Assembly (NCBI RefSeq): GCF_046097065.1
Contig: NZ_CP175563.1
Location: 682,001-746,000 of the forward strand
DNA: 64,000 nt
Direction of reading: 5' to 3'
DNA from: Syntrophus buswellii
GTDB taxonomy: Bacteria > Desulfobacterota > Syntrophia > Syntrophales > Syntrophaceae
Shown here: positions 28,878-36,955 of the stretch, piece by piece
Position numbering within the stretch: the first letter of the stretch is position 1
Layout of the letters: every line of letters starts with the position of its first letter
Program-made: the position numbers and the translations under genes
Notes under the pieces: generated by a model
What the model was told of the DNA's origin: nothing
The model's input: the letters and a program-made list of their open reading frames with translations, nothing else
Databases searched by the model: none

Positions 28878-29468
28878 ATGAGTGACATCTTGGATACGCT
28901 GAAAAAAAATGAAGAAATTGCCAGAAAATTTCTGAAGGTCGAGCTGGTGCTGAATCTGGCCAACACCCCCTCGAAATTGCTGGAAACGGTTCTTCGGGAG
29001 CTGGAAACCGAATTCAACATTCCCTACCGGTGGTTTACCCTTGTGCAGCACACTGGCAAGAATGATCTGGTTGCGCGCCTTGCCATGACGGAAAGCCTCA
29101 AGGAGCAGGTGGGTATTCTGGATGAGGCATCCTTCCTTGAAATTCTTTCCGGGAACACAGCCACCGTCCTTGCCAATGATAATCTCCGCCCCTTTTACAA
29201 GCTGTTTCCGAAAACACGGAAATACTTTCTTAAATCCATTGCCGTTGTTCCTCTGTTTCTGGACGGGGTTCTCATCGGCAGCCTCAATCTCGGAGACGCT
29301 TCTCCGGAGCGCTATTATCCGGGGATGGATACGAGCCTGCTTCAGCAGCTTGCCGGAAAGGTGTCGGAAAGGCTTGAACGGCTGCTTATTCCTCCGAGGA
29401 AGAAGTCCGACAGGTCCGGTTCATCCCTGGACTGTACGAGCCCGGATTCCGGGGCTTCAGAATCATGA
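28878..29468 (+). CDS. GAF-domain protein (DUF484-like)
   Basis: 196 residues. An N-terminal helix (MSDILDTLKKNEEIARKF) precedes a GAF-like domain (about residues 25-165): LLETVLRELETEFNIPY, then SIAVVPLFLDGVLIGSLNLGDASPERY, which is the classic GAF strand ending, then a helix LLQQLAGKVSERLERLL. DUF484-type proteins share this architecture. The ligand and partner are unknown. AAGGAG lies upstream of ATG 28878. The 3' end overlaps the convergent MFS gene by about 80 nt, so the last ~28 residues are low-complexity and shared with the opposite strand. Confidence 0.8.
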   Translation: MSDILDTLKKNEEIARKFLKVELVLNLANTPSKLLETVLRELETEFNIPYRWFTLVQHTGKNDLVARLAMTESLKEQVGILDEASFLEILSGNTATVLANDNLRPFYKLFPKTRKYFLKSIAVVPLFLDGVLIGSLNLGDASPERYYPGMDTSLLQQLAGKVSERLERLLIPPRKKSDRSGSSLDCTSPDSGASES

Positions 29469-30708
29469 TGAGGAAGGTGATGATCACCAGGACGGCAAGA
29501 TTGATCCGCCAGGCGTAATCGTAGGAGCCATACCGGTCATAGATCATTCCGCACAGCAGCGGACCGGCGCTGCCGCCGATTCCGGCTGCAAAAAAGGTCA
29601 GCACGCCATAGGTCGTCCCCAGCACGTCCGAACCGAAGCGATCGGCCAGAAGAATAGGCATCATCGGGGCGATGGATCCGTATCCGAAGCCGAAGAAAAA
29701 GGCGTAGAGAAACAGGGTGGTCGTGCTGTCGGCATTCATAAGGATGGCTGCACCGAGAGCCATCATGAAGAAACCGATGCTCGAGGCATATTTGGCATCG
29801 GATATCCGGTCGCTGAACCAGCCGAAGAAAAACCGCCCCAGGATGCTGGCCACCCCGAGAAATCCCAGGGAAGAAGCCGCCGCGATCCTGTTGACGCCCT
29901 GGTCGATTGCGAAGGCCACTTGATGAACAAAGATAGCCATCTCCGACATGACGGCCAGGCTGTAGCACAGTGCAAGGAGCCAGAATCGGGAGTCTCTGAA
30001 AACCCGGGCAAGGGAGGCTGCCGGCGCCGGCGTTCGGGAGAGGGCCGGTCCGTCCTTTTGCGTCGAATCCGGGGCCGATTCTGAACCAGCCTGCCCGGCT
30101 CCGGGGCATGATGTTCCTCCATCGTTATCGGGAGGCGTTTTCTTCATCAGCCCCTGTGCCAGACCCGCCACGCCGATCAGGATGACAAGCCCTAAAAAGA
30201 TAAACCCCTTCCGCCAGCTTTCCTGGACGATATACCCCAGCAGGGGGGACAGAATCATGGTTCCCACCCCGATCCCCACGGACGCCGTTCCAATGGCCAT
30301 GCCCCGGTTTGTCACAAACCATTTCCCTACCGAGGAGCTGCAGACGACCACGCCGAAACAGGAGGTTCCCGCTCCGCAGAGCAGTCCATAGGTCAGGTAG
30401 TACTGCCAGGGCGATGTCACAAAGGCCGTGAGAACCATTCCCGAAGAGGCGAGCATGGCGCCGATCATCATGATTTTCCGCGGAGCCATCCGATCCAGCA
30501 GATAGCCGGAAAGGATGCCGCCGATTCCATAGGTCAGGATCATCAGGGACGCGCCCAGGGAAATTACGGAACGGGACCATGAATATTCCAGGGACATGGG
30601 CTTCACAAAAATACCGAAGCAGTAACGGGCTCCGTAATTGATCCCCATGATCAGAAAAGCACCGAGAACAACGTACCAGCCCCAGTAGAGATTCCGCCTG
30701 ATACCCAT
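29386..30708 (-). CDS. MFS transporter, OFA (oxalate/formate antiporter) family
   Basis: 440-residue membrane protein with two blocks of six hydrophobic segments separated by a hydrophilic loop of about 35 residues near the middle. The N-terminus WGWYVVLGAFLIMGINYGARYCFGIFVKPM and segments such as GYLLDRMAPRKIMMIG are typical of the OFA/monocarboxylate branch of the major facilitator superfamily (motif shown here in two parts; GWYVVLGAF is diagnostic). Substrate is probably a small carboxylate, but no gene nearby fixes it. Divergent from the helicase gene; its 3' end overlaps the GAF gene. Confidence 0.88.
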   Translation of the reverse strand: MGIRRNLYWGWYVVLGAFLIMGINYGARYCFGIFVKPMSLEYSWSRSVISLGASLMILTYGIGGILSGYLLDRMAPRKIMMIGAMLASSGMVLTAFVTSPWQYYLTYGLLCGAGTSCFGVVVCSSSVGKWFVTNRGMAIGTASVGIGVGTMILSPLLGYIVQESWRKGFIFLGLVILIGVAGLAQGLMKKTPPDNDGGTSCPGAGQAGSESAPDSTQKDGPALSRTPAPAASLARVFRDSRFWLLALCYSLAVMSEMAIFVHQVAFAIDQGVNRIAAASSLGFLGVASILGRFFFGWFSDRISDAKYASSIGFFMMALGAAILMNADSTTTLFLYAFFFGFGYGSIAPMMPILLADRFGSDVLGTTYGVLTFFAAGIGGSAGPLLCGMIYDRYGSYDYAWRINLAVLVIITFLIMILKPRNPGSYSPGMNRTCRTSSSEE

Positions 30709-30867
30709 GATGAAAGACTCCTTTCCTGCACTGAAAGCCTGCGTGACGGGGCATCTTTAGGTTGGAAGCGCTGATTTGTCAATGAAAAAAGAGGTTTATT
30801 CCGGAAACAGGTCTTTACCGCAGGTCCGATCCGTGATAGAAAAAATGAACGGATATTTGAATCAGTA

Positions 30868-32970
30868 ATGGAGGATGTTTCCACGGAACATCGAATAAAA
30901 ACACAAGGGGGCAGGAAATCCCCTCCCGCAGACCGTTCGCCGGACTCCAAACCGCAGGTCAGAGGGCGAAGGCGAAGCGCCTCTTTATCCCGCCTGCAAC
31001 CGTCCATCGAACCTGTTCTGAAGGGCGTCTTTTCCCGGATCGGTAAGCCGCCGGACAGGGAGTTTATCCCGGACGAATTTCAGCTTCAGGCCCTGGATGC
31101 CATTAAGAAAACCGACTGCCTGGTGATGGCGCCCACCGGTTCCGGAAAAACCTGGATCGCGGAGCAGGCCATTCTGTCCGTCTTCCGAGCGGGGGGACGA
31201 TGCTGGTATGCCTCGCCGCTGAAGGCGTTGAGCAATGCCAAATGGGTGGAATTCAGCCAGCAATTCGGCGCGGAGCATGTGGGAATCCTCACGGGGGATA
31301 CGAAGGAAAATCCGGATGCCCCCATTATCGTCGGGACAACGGAAATCCTTCGCAATCAGCTTTACGATGTGATGCAGCAGGGGGAAAACCTGCGCTGCGA
31401 CCTGGTCATTCTGGATGAGGCCCATTATCTGGGAGATCGGGACCGGGGGGTGGTCTGGGAAGAGATCATGATCTACCTGCCCGTTCGTGTGAACCTCCTT
31501 CTCCTGTCCGCAACGATTGGGAATGGTGAGGAAATTGCCGCCTGGCTCTTCTCTCTTCGGGAAAAACCCTGTACCGTGATACGGGAAGAGAGGAGGCCCG
31601 TACCCCTTTTTCCGCTTCTCCTCCATCCTTCGGGACGGGTGATGCCGCTCATGGAAGGAAGGAAATTGTACGGCAAGGTCGTGGAATACATCGCTGCCGG
31701 TAAGACGCGCAGAGGGGGTAAGTCAGCTGCTCCCCACATCGGGGATATCATCCGTCTGATGGAGGGTTACGACCTTCTGCCGGCCATCTTTTTTCTGAAA
31801 TCCCGTTCGGAGTGCGATGCGGCCCTGAAATCCTGCACGCGGCTTGCCGGGAAGTCCGGCAGTGAGCGTTTTTTCTACGATCTTGAAGAGCTCCTCAGCC
31901 GTTTCCCCTTTCTGCGCCAGCACCGGCAGTTATCCTGCCTCATCGATTATCGGGTTGCCTCGCATCATGGCGGACAGCTTCCGGCATGGAAATTTTTTGT
32001 GGAGACCATGATGAAAAAGGGTCATCTGCGGGCCATTTTCGCGACCTCCACCGTGGCCGCCGGGGTGAATTATCCAGCCAGGACGATCGTCCTGTTCAAT
32101 TCCGATCTCTTCAACGGACACGAGTTCTGTCCCATGAGCGGGACGGAGTTTCACCAGATGACCGGAAGGGCGGGGCGCAGGGGGCAGGACAATATCGGCT
32201 TCATGCTGGCGGTGCCGGGACGATTCATGGACCTGGTTCATGTCAAGAAGCTTCTCTTTCAGCCGCCGGATGAGATTCTCAGCCAGATCCGGAATGATTT
32301 TTCCATGGTTTTGAATCTTCTGCTGTCCCAGACCCCGGAAACGATCCGGGACATCTTTGAAAACTCCCTGGCTTCCTATCAGCGCCAGAAGCACAATTTG
32401 TGGAGGGAGTTCCTGCGGCATCTCGAATTTCTGAAATCCGAAGGATTCGTCGACTCTTCGGACCGGTTGACGGATAACGGCATCTGGGCGTCTCAGTTAC
32501 GTCTCGATCAACCCCTGCTGATAGCGGAAGGCCTGAGGACTCAGGGTTTTCCCGAAAAGGATGAGAAGCTGCTGGCCGCCCTGGTTGCACCGTTCGTATA
32601 TGATTCCGATCAGGAGATCCCCCTGGATAAGCGCAGGACCTCCCGCAAGCTGAGCCGGGCCTTTGCACGCCTGGTCCGGAACCTCGGTCCTTTGACGGAA
32701 CGAATGACGGCCGCCGGATTCCCTGTTCAACCCCTCTATTTCTGGACAAGTGTCGCGGTGTATGCGTGGGCTTCCGGAGAAGACTGGGACGGCATCCTGG
32801 AGCTTCTGGGCGTGTCCGACGGAGAAATGGCCATGCTGATCCTGCGAACCGCAGACAATCTGAGGCAGATTGCCTCCCTGAGAGAGACTCATCCCGAAAT
32901 GGCGGAATTGGCCGTCAAAGCCCGGGATGCGATTCTCAGGGAACCCGTCGTCTTCGAATGGGAGGGGTGA
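30868..32970 (+). CDS. Ski2-like DEAD/DEAH-box helicase
   Basis: 700-residue superfamily 2 helicase. Motif I APTGSGKTW is at about 88-96, with a Q-like FQLQALDAI just before, motif II LDEAHYLGD near 180, motif III LSATIGN, and in the second RecA domain ATSTVAAGVNYPART and QMTGRAGRRGQD, which is the Ski2/Hel308-type motif VI. The C-terminal ~220 residues are helical and family-specific. Likely an ATP-dependent nucleic-acid unwinding enzyme; RNA versus DNA cannot be decided. A basic, low-complexity N-terminus of about 60 residues may indicate a later true start. Confidence 0.88.
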   Translation: MEDVSTEHRIKTQGGRKSPPADRSPDSKPQVRGRRRSASLSRLQPSIEPVLKGVFSRIGKPPDREFIPDEFQLQALDAIKKTDCLVMAPTGSGKTWIAEQAILSVFRAGGRCWYASPLKALSNAKWVEFSQQFGAEHVGILTGDTKENPDAPIIVGTTEILRNQLYDVMQQGENLRCDLVILDEAHYLGDRDRGVVWEEIMIYLPVRVNLLLLSATIGNGEEIAAWLFSLREKPCTVIREERRPVPLFPLLLHPSGRVMPLMEGRKLYGKVVEYIAAGKTRRGGKSAAPHIGDIIRLMEGYDLLPAIFFLKSRSECDAALKSCTRLAGKSGSERFFYDLEELLSRFPFLRQHRQLSCLIDYRVASHHGGQLPAWKFFVETMMKKGHLRAIFATSTVAAGVNYPARTIVLFNSDLFNGHEFCPMSGTEFHQMTGRAGRRGQDNIGFMLAVPGRFMDLVHVKKLLFQPPDEILSQIRNDFSMVLNLLLSQTPETIRDIFENSLASYQRQKHNLWREFLRHLEFLKSEGFVDSSDRLTDNGIWASQLRLDQPLLIAEGLRTQGFPEKDEKLLAALVAPFVYDSDQEIPLDKRRTSRKLSRAFARLVRNLGPLTERMTAAGFPVQPLYFWTSVAVYAWASGEDWDGILELLGVSDGEMAMLILRTADNLRQIASLRETHPEMAELAVKARDAILREPVVFEWEG

Positions 32971-33016
32971 TGGCTGGCCGTCATCAAAGAAAATTCGGCG
33001 GAGATTGATTTGAAGC

Positions 33017-33046
33017 TTGACATATTCCCCGTCATCAGGGTATAAG
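33017..33046 (+). promoter_or_regulatory. Sigma-70 promoter of tRNA-Glu
   Basis: A perfect TTGACA at 33017-33022 and TATAAG at 33041-33046 are 18 nt apart. Expected transcription start is near 33053, about 55 nt before the mature tRNA 5' end. A strong housekeeping-type promoter is typical for a single tRNA gene. Confidence 0.75.
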
Positions 33047-33107
33047 GCCAAATTCGCACGCAACGGAATTTTCCGTGCTGAAAATACATCCAACAGATAT
33101 CCGGTTT

Positions 33108-33183
33108 GTCCCCATCGTCTAGAGGCCTAGGACACGGGCCTTTCACGCCTGTAACCGCGGTTCGACTCCGCGTGGGGACGCCA
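33108..33183 (+). tRNA. tRNA-Glu (anticodon TTC)
   Basis: Complete cloverleaf: acceptor stem GTCCCCA (33108-33114) pairs with TGGGGAC (33173-33179), anticodon loop CTTTCAC places TTC at 33142-33144, T-loop GGTTCGACTCC, discriminator G at 33180 and genomically encoded CCA at 33181-33183. Nearly identical in pattern to E. coli tRNA-Glu. The following accessory segment makes this a possible integration target. Confidence 0.98.
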
Positions 33184-33189
33184 TCAATA

Positions 33190-33231
33190 AAAACAGGGAC
33201 TTAGGAAGTTTTTCCGGTCCCTGTTTTCTTT
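33190..33231 (+). terminator. Rho-independent terminator after tRNA-Glu
   Basis: AAAACAGGGAC (33190-33200) pairs with GTCCCTGTTTT (33217-33227); the loop itself has an inner GGAA/TTCC pairing. The 3' arm ends in a T-rich run (TTTTCTTTTC). Ends the tRNA transcript. Confidence 0.85.
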
Positions 33232-33273
33232 TCTGAAAAAGCCGTCCCCAGCACTATTCCCAGCACGGCTAAA

Positions 33274-33310
33274 AAGCCGGATAAGATGTGATCACTATCC
33301 GGTTTCTTTT
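33274..33310. terminator. Second terminator-like hairpin
   Basis: AAGCCGGATA (33274-33283) pairs with TATCCGGTTT (33296-33305, with one G-T) around a 12-nt loop, followed by CTTTT. It may be a relic of the gene that once carried the yedF fragment just downstream, or a bidirectional terminator. Confidence 0.45.
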
Positions 33311-33319
33311 GTCATGTAG

Positions 33320-33484
33320 GTTGAAATTCTGATCTGCGGCACCTGCTTGAATTTCTTCAATTTGACCGATCAGGTCGCCATGGGGACGATTTCCAACATG
33401 TACGACATCGCCTGCACCATGGCATCTTTCTATACATCCTGTAGATTCGTGCGTTACATATCGAATGTTCGAATATATTGTTGA
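33320..33484 (+). pseudogene. yedF: Fragment of YedF-type selenium-metabolism protein (DsrE fold)
   Basis: Frame GTT at 33320 to TGA at 33482-33484 translates to VEILICGTCLNFFNL, then TDQVAMGTISNMYDIACTMAS. The ICGTCLxFF and GTISNMYDI signatures belong to the C-terminal DsrE-like domain of the YedF family linked to selenium metabolism. A stop codon (TAG 33317) lies immediately upstream and there is no start codon or TusA-like N-terminal domain; after TMAS the sequence no longer resembles the family. It is therefore a decayed remnant, about 45 recognisable residues. No selD or other selenium gene is in the window. Confidence 0.7.
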
Positions 33485-33551
33485 AATAAATCTGTCAGGG
33501 GTTTAATCTAACCACCCAAGATAATAAGTAAGTGATTTCCGAAAGTTCATC

Positions 33552-33602
33552 GGAACTTGAAACGTATAGGTGATATGATGTGGTAATCGGCATTCAAGTT
33601 CC
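33552..33602. repeat. 10-bp inverted repeat upstream of the cassette gene
   Basis: GGAACTTGAA at 33552-33561 is repeated inverted as TTCAAGTTCC at 33593-33602, with 31 nt between. A GTTAAAC heptamer (33608-33614), matching the integron core GTTRRRY, follows 5 nt later. Together they could be the remains of the upstream recombination site of the cassette, or an unrelated hairpin. Confidence 0.45.
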
Positions 33603-33711
33603 TGGAGTTAAACATTTAAGGAAGTGTCTATTCATCTTTCAGTCTATCCATACAAAAGGAAGAGCAGACAGAACAATAGAATTACTTGTTATGCAGCCAC
33701 AGGGAATGAGT

Positions 33712-34068
33712 ATGAATGAATTTGGAGCCTTTACATCTTTCCTATCCGGTATTGGCTTAGGTGGTGTGATCACCTTTTTGATAAAACATTTCCTCGAGCA
33801 AAGATCAAAACTAAGGGAGATGTGGCTTTTAGACTACAAGGCCTCCTGTGATGGTTTGCTCGATGCATATCGGGAAGTCGCGCTCAAAGATTCCGATGAA
33901 TCGAAGAAAAAATATGCCTATTGGGAGTTAAAGTTACAACTGTATGCCTCGGAAGCTGTGCTCCAAAAGCTTCAAGAATTGAAGGATAGTCCACCAGGTA
34001 CGACAGCCAGAGAAGCTGCTCAGCGAGCATTGTTAAGAGAAATGCGTAAGGATCTTGGATTTGCATAA
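33712..34068 (+). CDS. Cassette-borne small membrane-anchored hypothetical protein
   Basis: From ATG 33712 (AGGGA just upstream) the protein has 118 residues; ATG 33691 and 33706 and an upstream frame to 33580 are alternatives. It has one N-terminal hydrophobic segment (FTSFLSGIGLGGVITFLI) and a charged helical remainder rich in Lys, Glu and Ala, probably coiled coil. I do not recognise a characterised family. Its stop codon lies inside the attC-like site that follows, the layout typical of an integron gene cassette. Base composition is more AT-rich than the dcw genes, in line with horizontal acquisition. Confidence 0.65.
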   Translation: MNEFGAFTSFLSGIGLGGVITFLIKHFLEQRSKLREMWLLDYKASCDGLLDAYREVALKDSDESKKKYAYWELKLQLYASEAVLQKLQELKDSPPGTTAREAAQRALLREMRKDLGFA

Positions 34069-34140
34069 CAAGTCGCTGTTGTCGGACAATTTTTCCACCG
34101 CTTCGCGGCTCCAAAATTGCCGCAAAGCTCGTCGTTAAAT
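34063..34140 (+). repeat. Integron attC-like recombination site
   Basis: 78-nt imperfect palindrome. The left core is GCATAAC (34063-34069; a near match to RYYYAAC) and the right core is GTTAAAT (34134-34140; perfect GTTRRRY). The arms pair through CAATTTT/AAAATTG and CCGC-TTC-GCGG at the tip, with unpaired bases on one arm as expected for single-stranded attC folding. The cassette ORF stop is embedded in the left core. No integron integrase gene is in the window, so this is an orphan or relic cassette. Confidence 0.7.
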
Positions 34141-34237
34141 GTAGCATAGAAGAACTGCTGTAGAGTCGAAATGAAAGCCGATAAAGAGGTGGGTTCTTAT
34201 TTTAGAACGTTAGAATTCCTATTTAAGGAGCCTTGAT

Positions 34238-35692
34238 ATGACTGTAAAAATTATTTGTATGTATATTGCTCTGGTGATTTTTTCTGTCTTTATAACAGGC
34301 TGTGCATCAGAATTCACAAACTTTACACCCACTAGCGGTGCTATTTGCACTGAGGTTACGATCATGCGGGAAGGCGGACACCGTTTCGGTACACATATTG
34401 TAGCGTTCAACGGGGTGAGGAGTTTGGATATTAGACTTGGACCGCGTTCAGAATCAAATGTCATTGCTGTAGTGCCACCAGGGGCTACCACTGGTCCTGT
34501 GACAATCCGCCAGAACAGCGGAATGGGAATGTTTATTGGCATGTTAGATAGTGATACTTACGAACTGGGCAACTTTACTGTGACAGGCTCACCTGCTGTA
34601 CCCAATATTACCTCTTTTAATGCAGTCCCCGAAGAGATCGACGAAGGGGAGGCGAGTACATTGCAATGGTCAATCACCGGGACCACAACCCATCTCGAAC
34701 TGAATAGTTCCGAGTCTGAAACGATCGATGTTACAGGGGCAACGAGCTACACAGTTGCTCCAACCCATACCACGAACTATCGTTTAACAGCCGTCAATAA
34801 GTGTGTTACTGAAACCGATTCTGTAACTGTCCTGGTTAACGAAACACAGGCTTCACCGGAGATCGAAGATGTTGATGCCGGTTTTCCGGGTGAGTCGGTT
34901 ACCGTACATGGTAACAACCTTCGCTATCGTCCGCGCGACGACAGACCCTATGTCGAATCCTCCCTGATATTTGCTCAAGGCGGGACGAGTTATTCGCCCG
35001 TTGTCGATAGTAGTCCGAGAGATAGAGAGCTGAATGGTGACTTGCCGGAAGCCATAAATCCTGGTGCAGCAACCGTAAGGGCTCGCGTGGGCACTTTGGA
35101 AAGCGAGCCTTTCGATTTTGCCGTAGCAGGCCGGGAAAACGGCTCATTCCAAAATGTAACCCTGCAAATCACCGGTAGCCATACCTGTACCAGCGGGAGT
35201 ATTGTACGGACCCTTGAAATCAGCGGTGACGGTGAAGAACGCACTGCCAACTTCGAAGAAGGAGGTAGTCGTTTGTGGCGAGAATCCTTTCATCTTGGCA
35301 CATCAAACACAGGTGCCGGATTCTCCGGAGATTGCATGCATGGCGTGATCGTCGGGCAAAATACTTCCGTAACCGACAACAAGTTCGTGATGCATGTGCG
35401 TGACTTGGCCGCTGGACGTACTCGAGTGTCAGAGACATCTCTTGGTCAAGGTGTGCAAGTGCTGTTCAGCCCGGATGACAGTGTCGTGCTCTACAAGGCA
35501 CAGGACGATTTCAGGGGAGTCGGTTTCGCAGTGATCCATCTCTACGATATGCGGGATCACAGTGTCATGCCGGATCCTGGTCCTGGGAACTCATGTACGG
35601 CATGCAACAGTCTCAGTGCAAGAGTTGTTAATTACCGAGACGTTGAAATAACATTTGATGGTGATGATTATGGTCCATATCATATAGAATAA
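34238..35692 (+). CDS. Lipoprotein with TIG/Ig-like repeats, hypothetical
   Basis: 484 residues. A lipoprotein signal peptide ends in the lipobox I19-T-G-C22. Next come an IPT/TIG-like region (FTPTSGAICTEVTI... VPPGATTGPVTI, residues about 25-115), an Ig-like segment (about 120-200; STLQWSITGTTT and TTNYRLTAVNKC), and another TIG-like stretch (about 210-295; GESVTVHGNNLR and NPGAATVRARVG). The C-terminal ~190 residues match nothing I recognise. Likely an outer-membrane or surface lipoprotein of unknown role. It follows the attC-like site by about 100 nt and ends next to an IS66-like remnant; no attC is visible after it. Confidence 0.75.
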   Translation: MTVKIICMYIALVIFSVFITGCASEFTNFTPTSGAICTEVTIMREGGHRFGTHIVAFNGVRSLDIRLGPRSESNVIAVVPPGATTGPVTIRQNSGMGMFIGMLDSDTYELGNFTVTGSPAVPNITSFNAVPEEIDEGEASTLQWSITGTTTHLELNSSESETIDVTGATSYTVAPTHTTNYRLTAVNKCVTETDSVTVLVNETQASPEIEDVDAGFPGESVTVHGNNLRYRPRDDRPYVESSLIFAQGGTSYSPVVDSSPRDRELNGDLPEAINPGAATVRARVGTLESEPFDFAVAGRENGSFQNVTLQITGSHTCTSGSIVRTLEISGDGEERTANFEEGGSRLWRESFHLGTSNTGAGFSGDCMHGVIVGQNTSVTDNKFVMHVRDLAAGRTRVSETSLGQGVQVLFSPDDSVVLYKAQDDFRGVGFAVIHLYDMRDHSVMPDPGPGNSCTACNSLSARVVNYRDVEITFDGDDYGPYHIE

Positions 35693-35718
35693 TCGTATCA
35701 TTTCAGCTTTTTGAAAAT

Positions 35719-35916
35719 CTAAGCTGCCAGTTTAAAAAAATGTGCTGAAAGCTCCTTTTTTTCAATGGCAAGTTTGGCCATATCGAGCAGCTTCTCAATG
35801 GGATTATGTCCTTGAAGTTCGGCGGTACGGAACATCGACATCAGAATTGCCTGAGTTCTAGCACCCTTTTCCGAGAGTTGTTCCCGGATGTCTTTTACCT
35901 TGTCTCTCCAGCCTGC
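35719..35916 (-). pseudogene. C-terminal fragment of IS66-like transposase
   Basis: Minus-strand frame without a start encodes 65 residues beginning AGWRDKVKDIREQLSEKG and continuing ARTQAILMSMFRTAELQG, HNPIEKLLDMAKLA, then a stop. The pattern (AILMSMFRTAxLxGHNPIEKLL) is like the extreme C-terminus of IS66-family transposases. The 5' end of the fragment abuts exactly the TAG stop codon of the CaCA gene (35917-35919), which shows a deletion or insertion junction. Transposase subgroup is not certain. Confidence 0.6.
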
Positions 35917-36936
35917 CTAGTGTCCATAGAGATAGAGAACGAAGGAGTTGAGCATGTAGAGAGCAAGCAGGAACAGGCTGGTCCAGCCAAACGTTCCAAA
36001 GAGGCGCTTCCGGGGACGGTAAATCAGACCGACGATCACCACGGCACTCATGATGACGACGGTAAAAGCGGAAACGGTATGCTGCGCGGCTACGTGGGAA
36101 AGCAGCGGGCCTTTTGTGTAGAACAGATCGTCAATAGCCACGATCTGAACATTGAACAGATTGCTGCCCAGCAGATTGCTTACGGCCATGTCGAAAGCGC
36201 CGAGACGCAGCGCGGCGATACTCACCACTGTCTCCGGCACCGTCGTGGCGATGGCTATGAACAATGTGCCGATGAAGCTCTGTTCCCAGCCCATGACACG
36301 GGCCAGATCCGCTCCGATAAAGGGCAGCCACAGGCCGGCCCCGACAACCACAAGTGAGGACAGAGCGCAATAAACAATCGCCTGATGTAGTGTCAGGTCC
36401 GGATAGCGCTCCGCGGTTTCTTCCGGAGGCTTCCGGCGTTGGAGCTGCTCGTAGCGGAACACAGTCCGGACGGCAACGGCGTAAAGGACGATCAATGCGA
36501 TCGAGTAGAGTCCGACATGCCCGATGGACGGCACCCGGCCGCCGGCTCCAGTCATCAGGTTGAAGCCGACGATTCCCGTAAGAATGATGCCGAAACCTGC
36601 CGAGAGGATGTGTCCCCGGCTTATCCGGCAGTAAAGGGATTCTCCCGCGGTCATGACATCGAGGATCGCAATCAGCATGAGGTTGAAAATGCAGGCCCCC
36701 AGGATGTCGCCCAGGGTAATATCGGGTGTATCCGCCAATGTGACCGAGCTGACCCCGGTCATCAGTTCAGGCAGTGAGGTTACGGTTGCCAGGAGTATCA
36801 GACCTATCCAGGTTCCGCCTGTCCCTGTCTTTTCGGCGATTGCATCTCCGTAGCGGGAAAGGCGCGATCCGGCCACCCCGATCAGGATCATGCATATCAT
36901 AAAGGAGAACCAGGCGGTCCCAACGGATGTGTTCAT
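35917..36936 (-). CDS. Calcium/sodium:cation antiporter (CaCA family)
   Basis: 339-residue membrane protein with two homologous halves, each with an alpha-repeat: ILLATVTSLPELMTGVSSV (near residue 50) and FIAIATTVPETVVSIAAL (near 225), the acidic residues of which bind cations. About ten hydrophobic segments. Resembles YrbG-type Na+/Ca2+ exchangers. It lies downstream of the liv genes on the same strand with 19 nt spacing, so may be read through. The stop codon is the junction with an IS66-like remnant, so the original C-terminus may have been changed slightly (ends LYLYGH). Confidence 0.88.
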   Translation of the reverse strand: MNTSVGTAWFSFMICMILIGVAGSRLSRYGDAIAEKTGTGGTWIGLILLATVTSLPELMTGVSSVTLADTPDITLGDILGACIFNLMLIAILDVMTAGESLYCRISRGHILSAGFGIILTGIVGFNLMTGAGGRVPSIGHVGLYSIALIVLYAVAVRTVFRYEQLQRRKPPEETAERYPDLTLHQAIVYCALSSLVVVGAGLWLPFIGADLARVMGWEQSFIGTLFIAIATTVPETVVSIAALRLGAFDMAVSNLLGSNLFNVQIVAIDDLFYTKGPLLSHVAAQHTVSAFTVVIMSAVVIVGLIYRPRKRLFGTFGWTSLFLLALYMLNSFVLYLYGH

Positions 36937-36955
36937 GGCTATTCAAAGAAGAAGA

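Noticed and set aside
29122..30084. Long + strand frame opposite the MFS gene
   Set aside because: Charged, low-complexity translation without family resemblance; the minus strand encodes a clear 12-TM transporter.
33188..33310. Minus-strand hydrophobic frame reading SGFLAVLGIVLGTAF
   Set aside because: No start codon, and it coincides with two terminator hairpins; coding appearance is probably accidental.
33507..33614. Possible full second attC site before the cassette (ATCTAAC to GTTAAAC)
   Set aside because: The cores fit, but the inverted repeat lies well away from the left core and the arms do not pair like an attC; kept only as a repeat and boundary heptamer.
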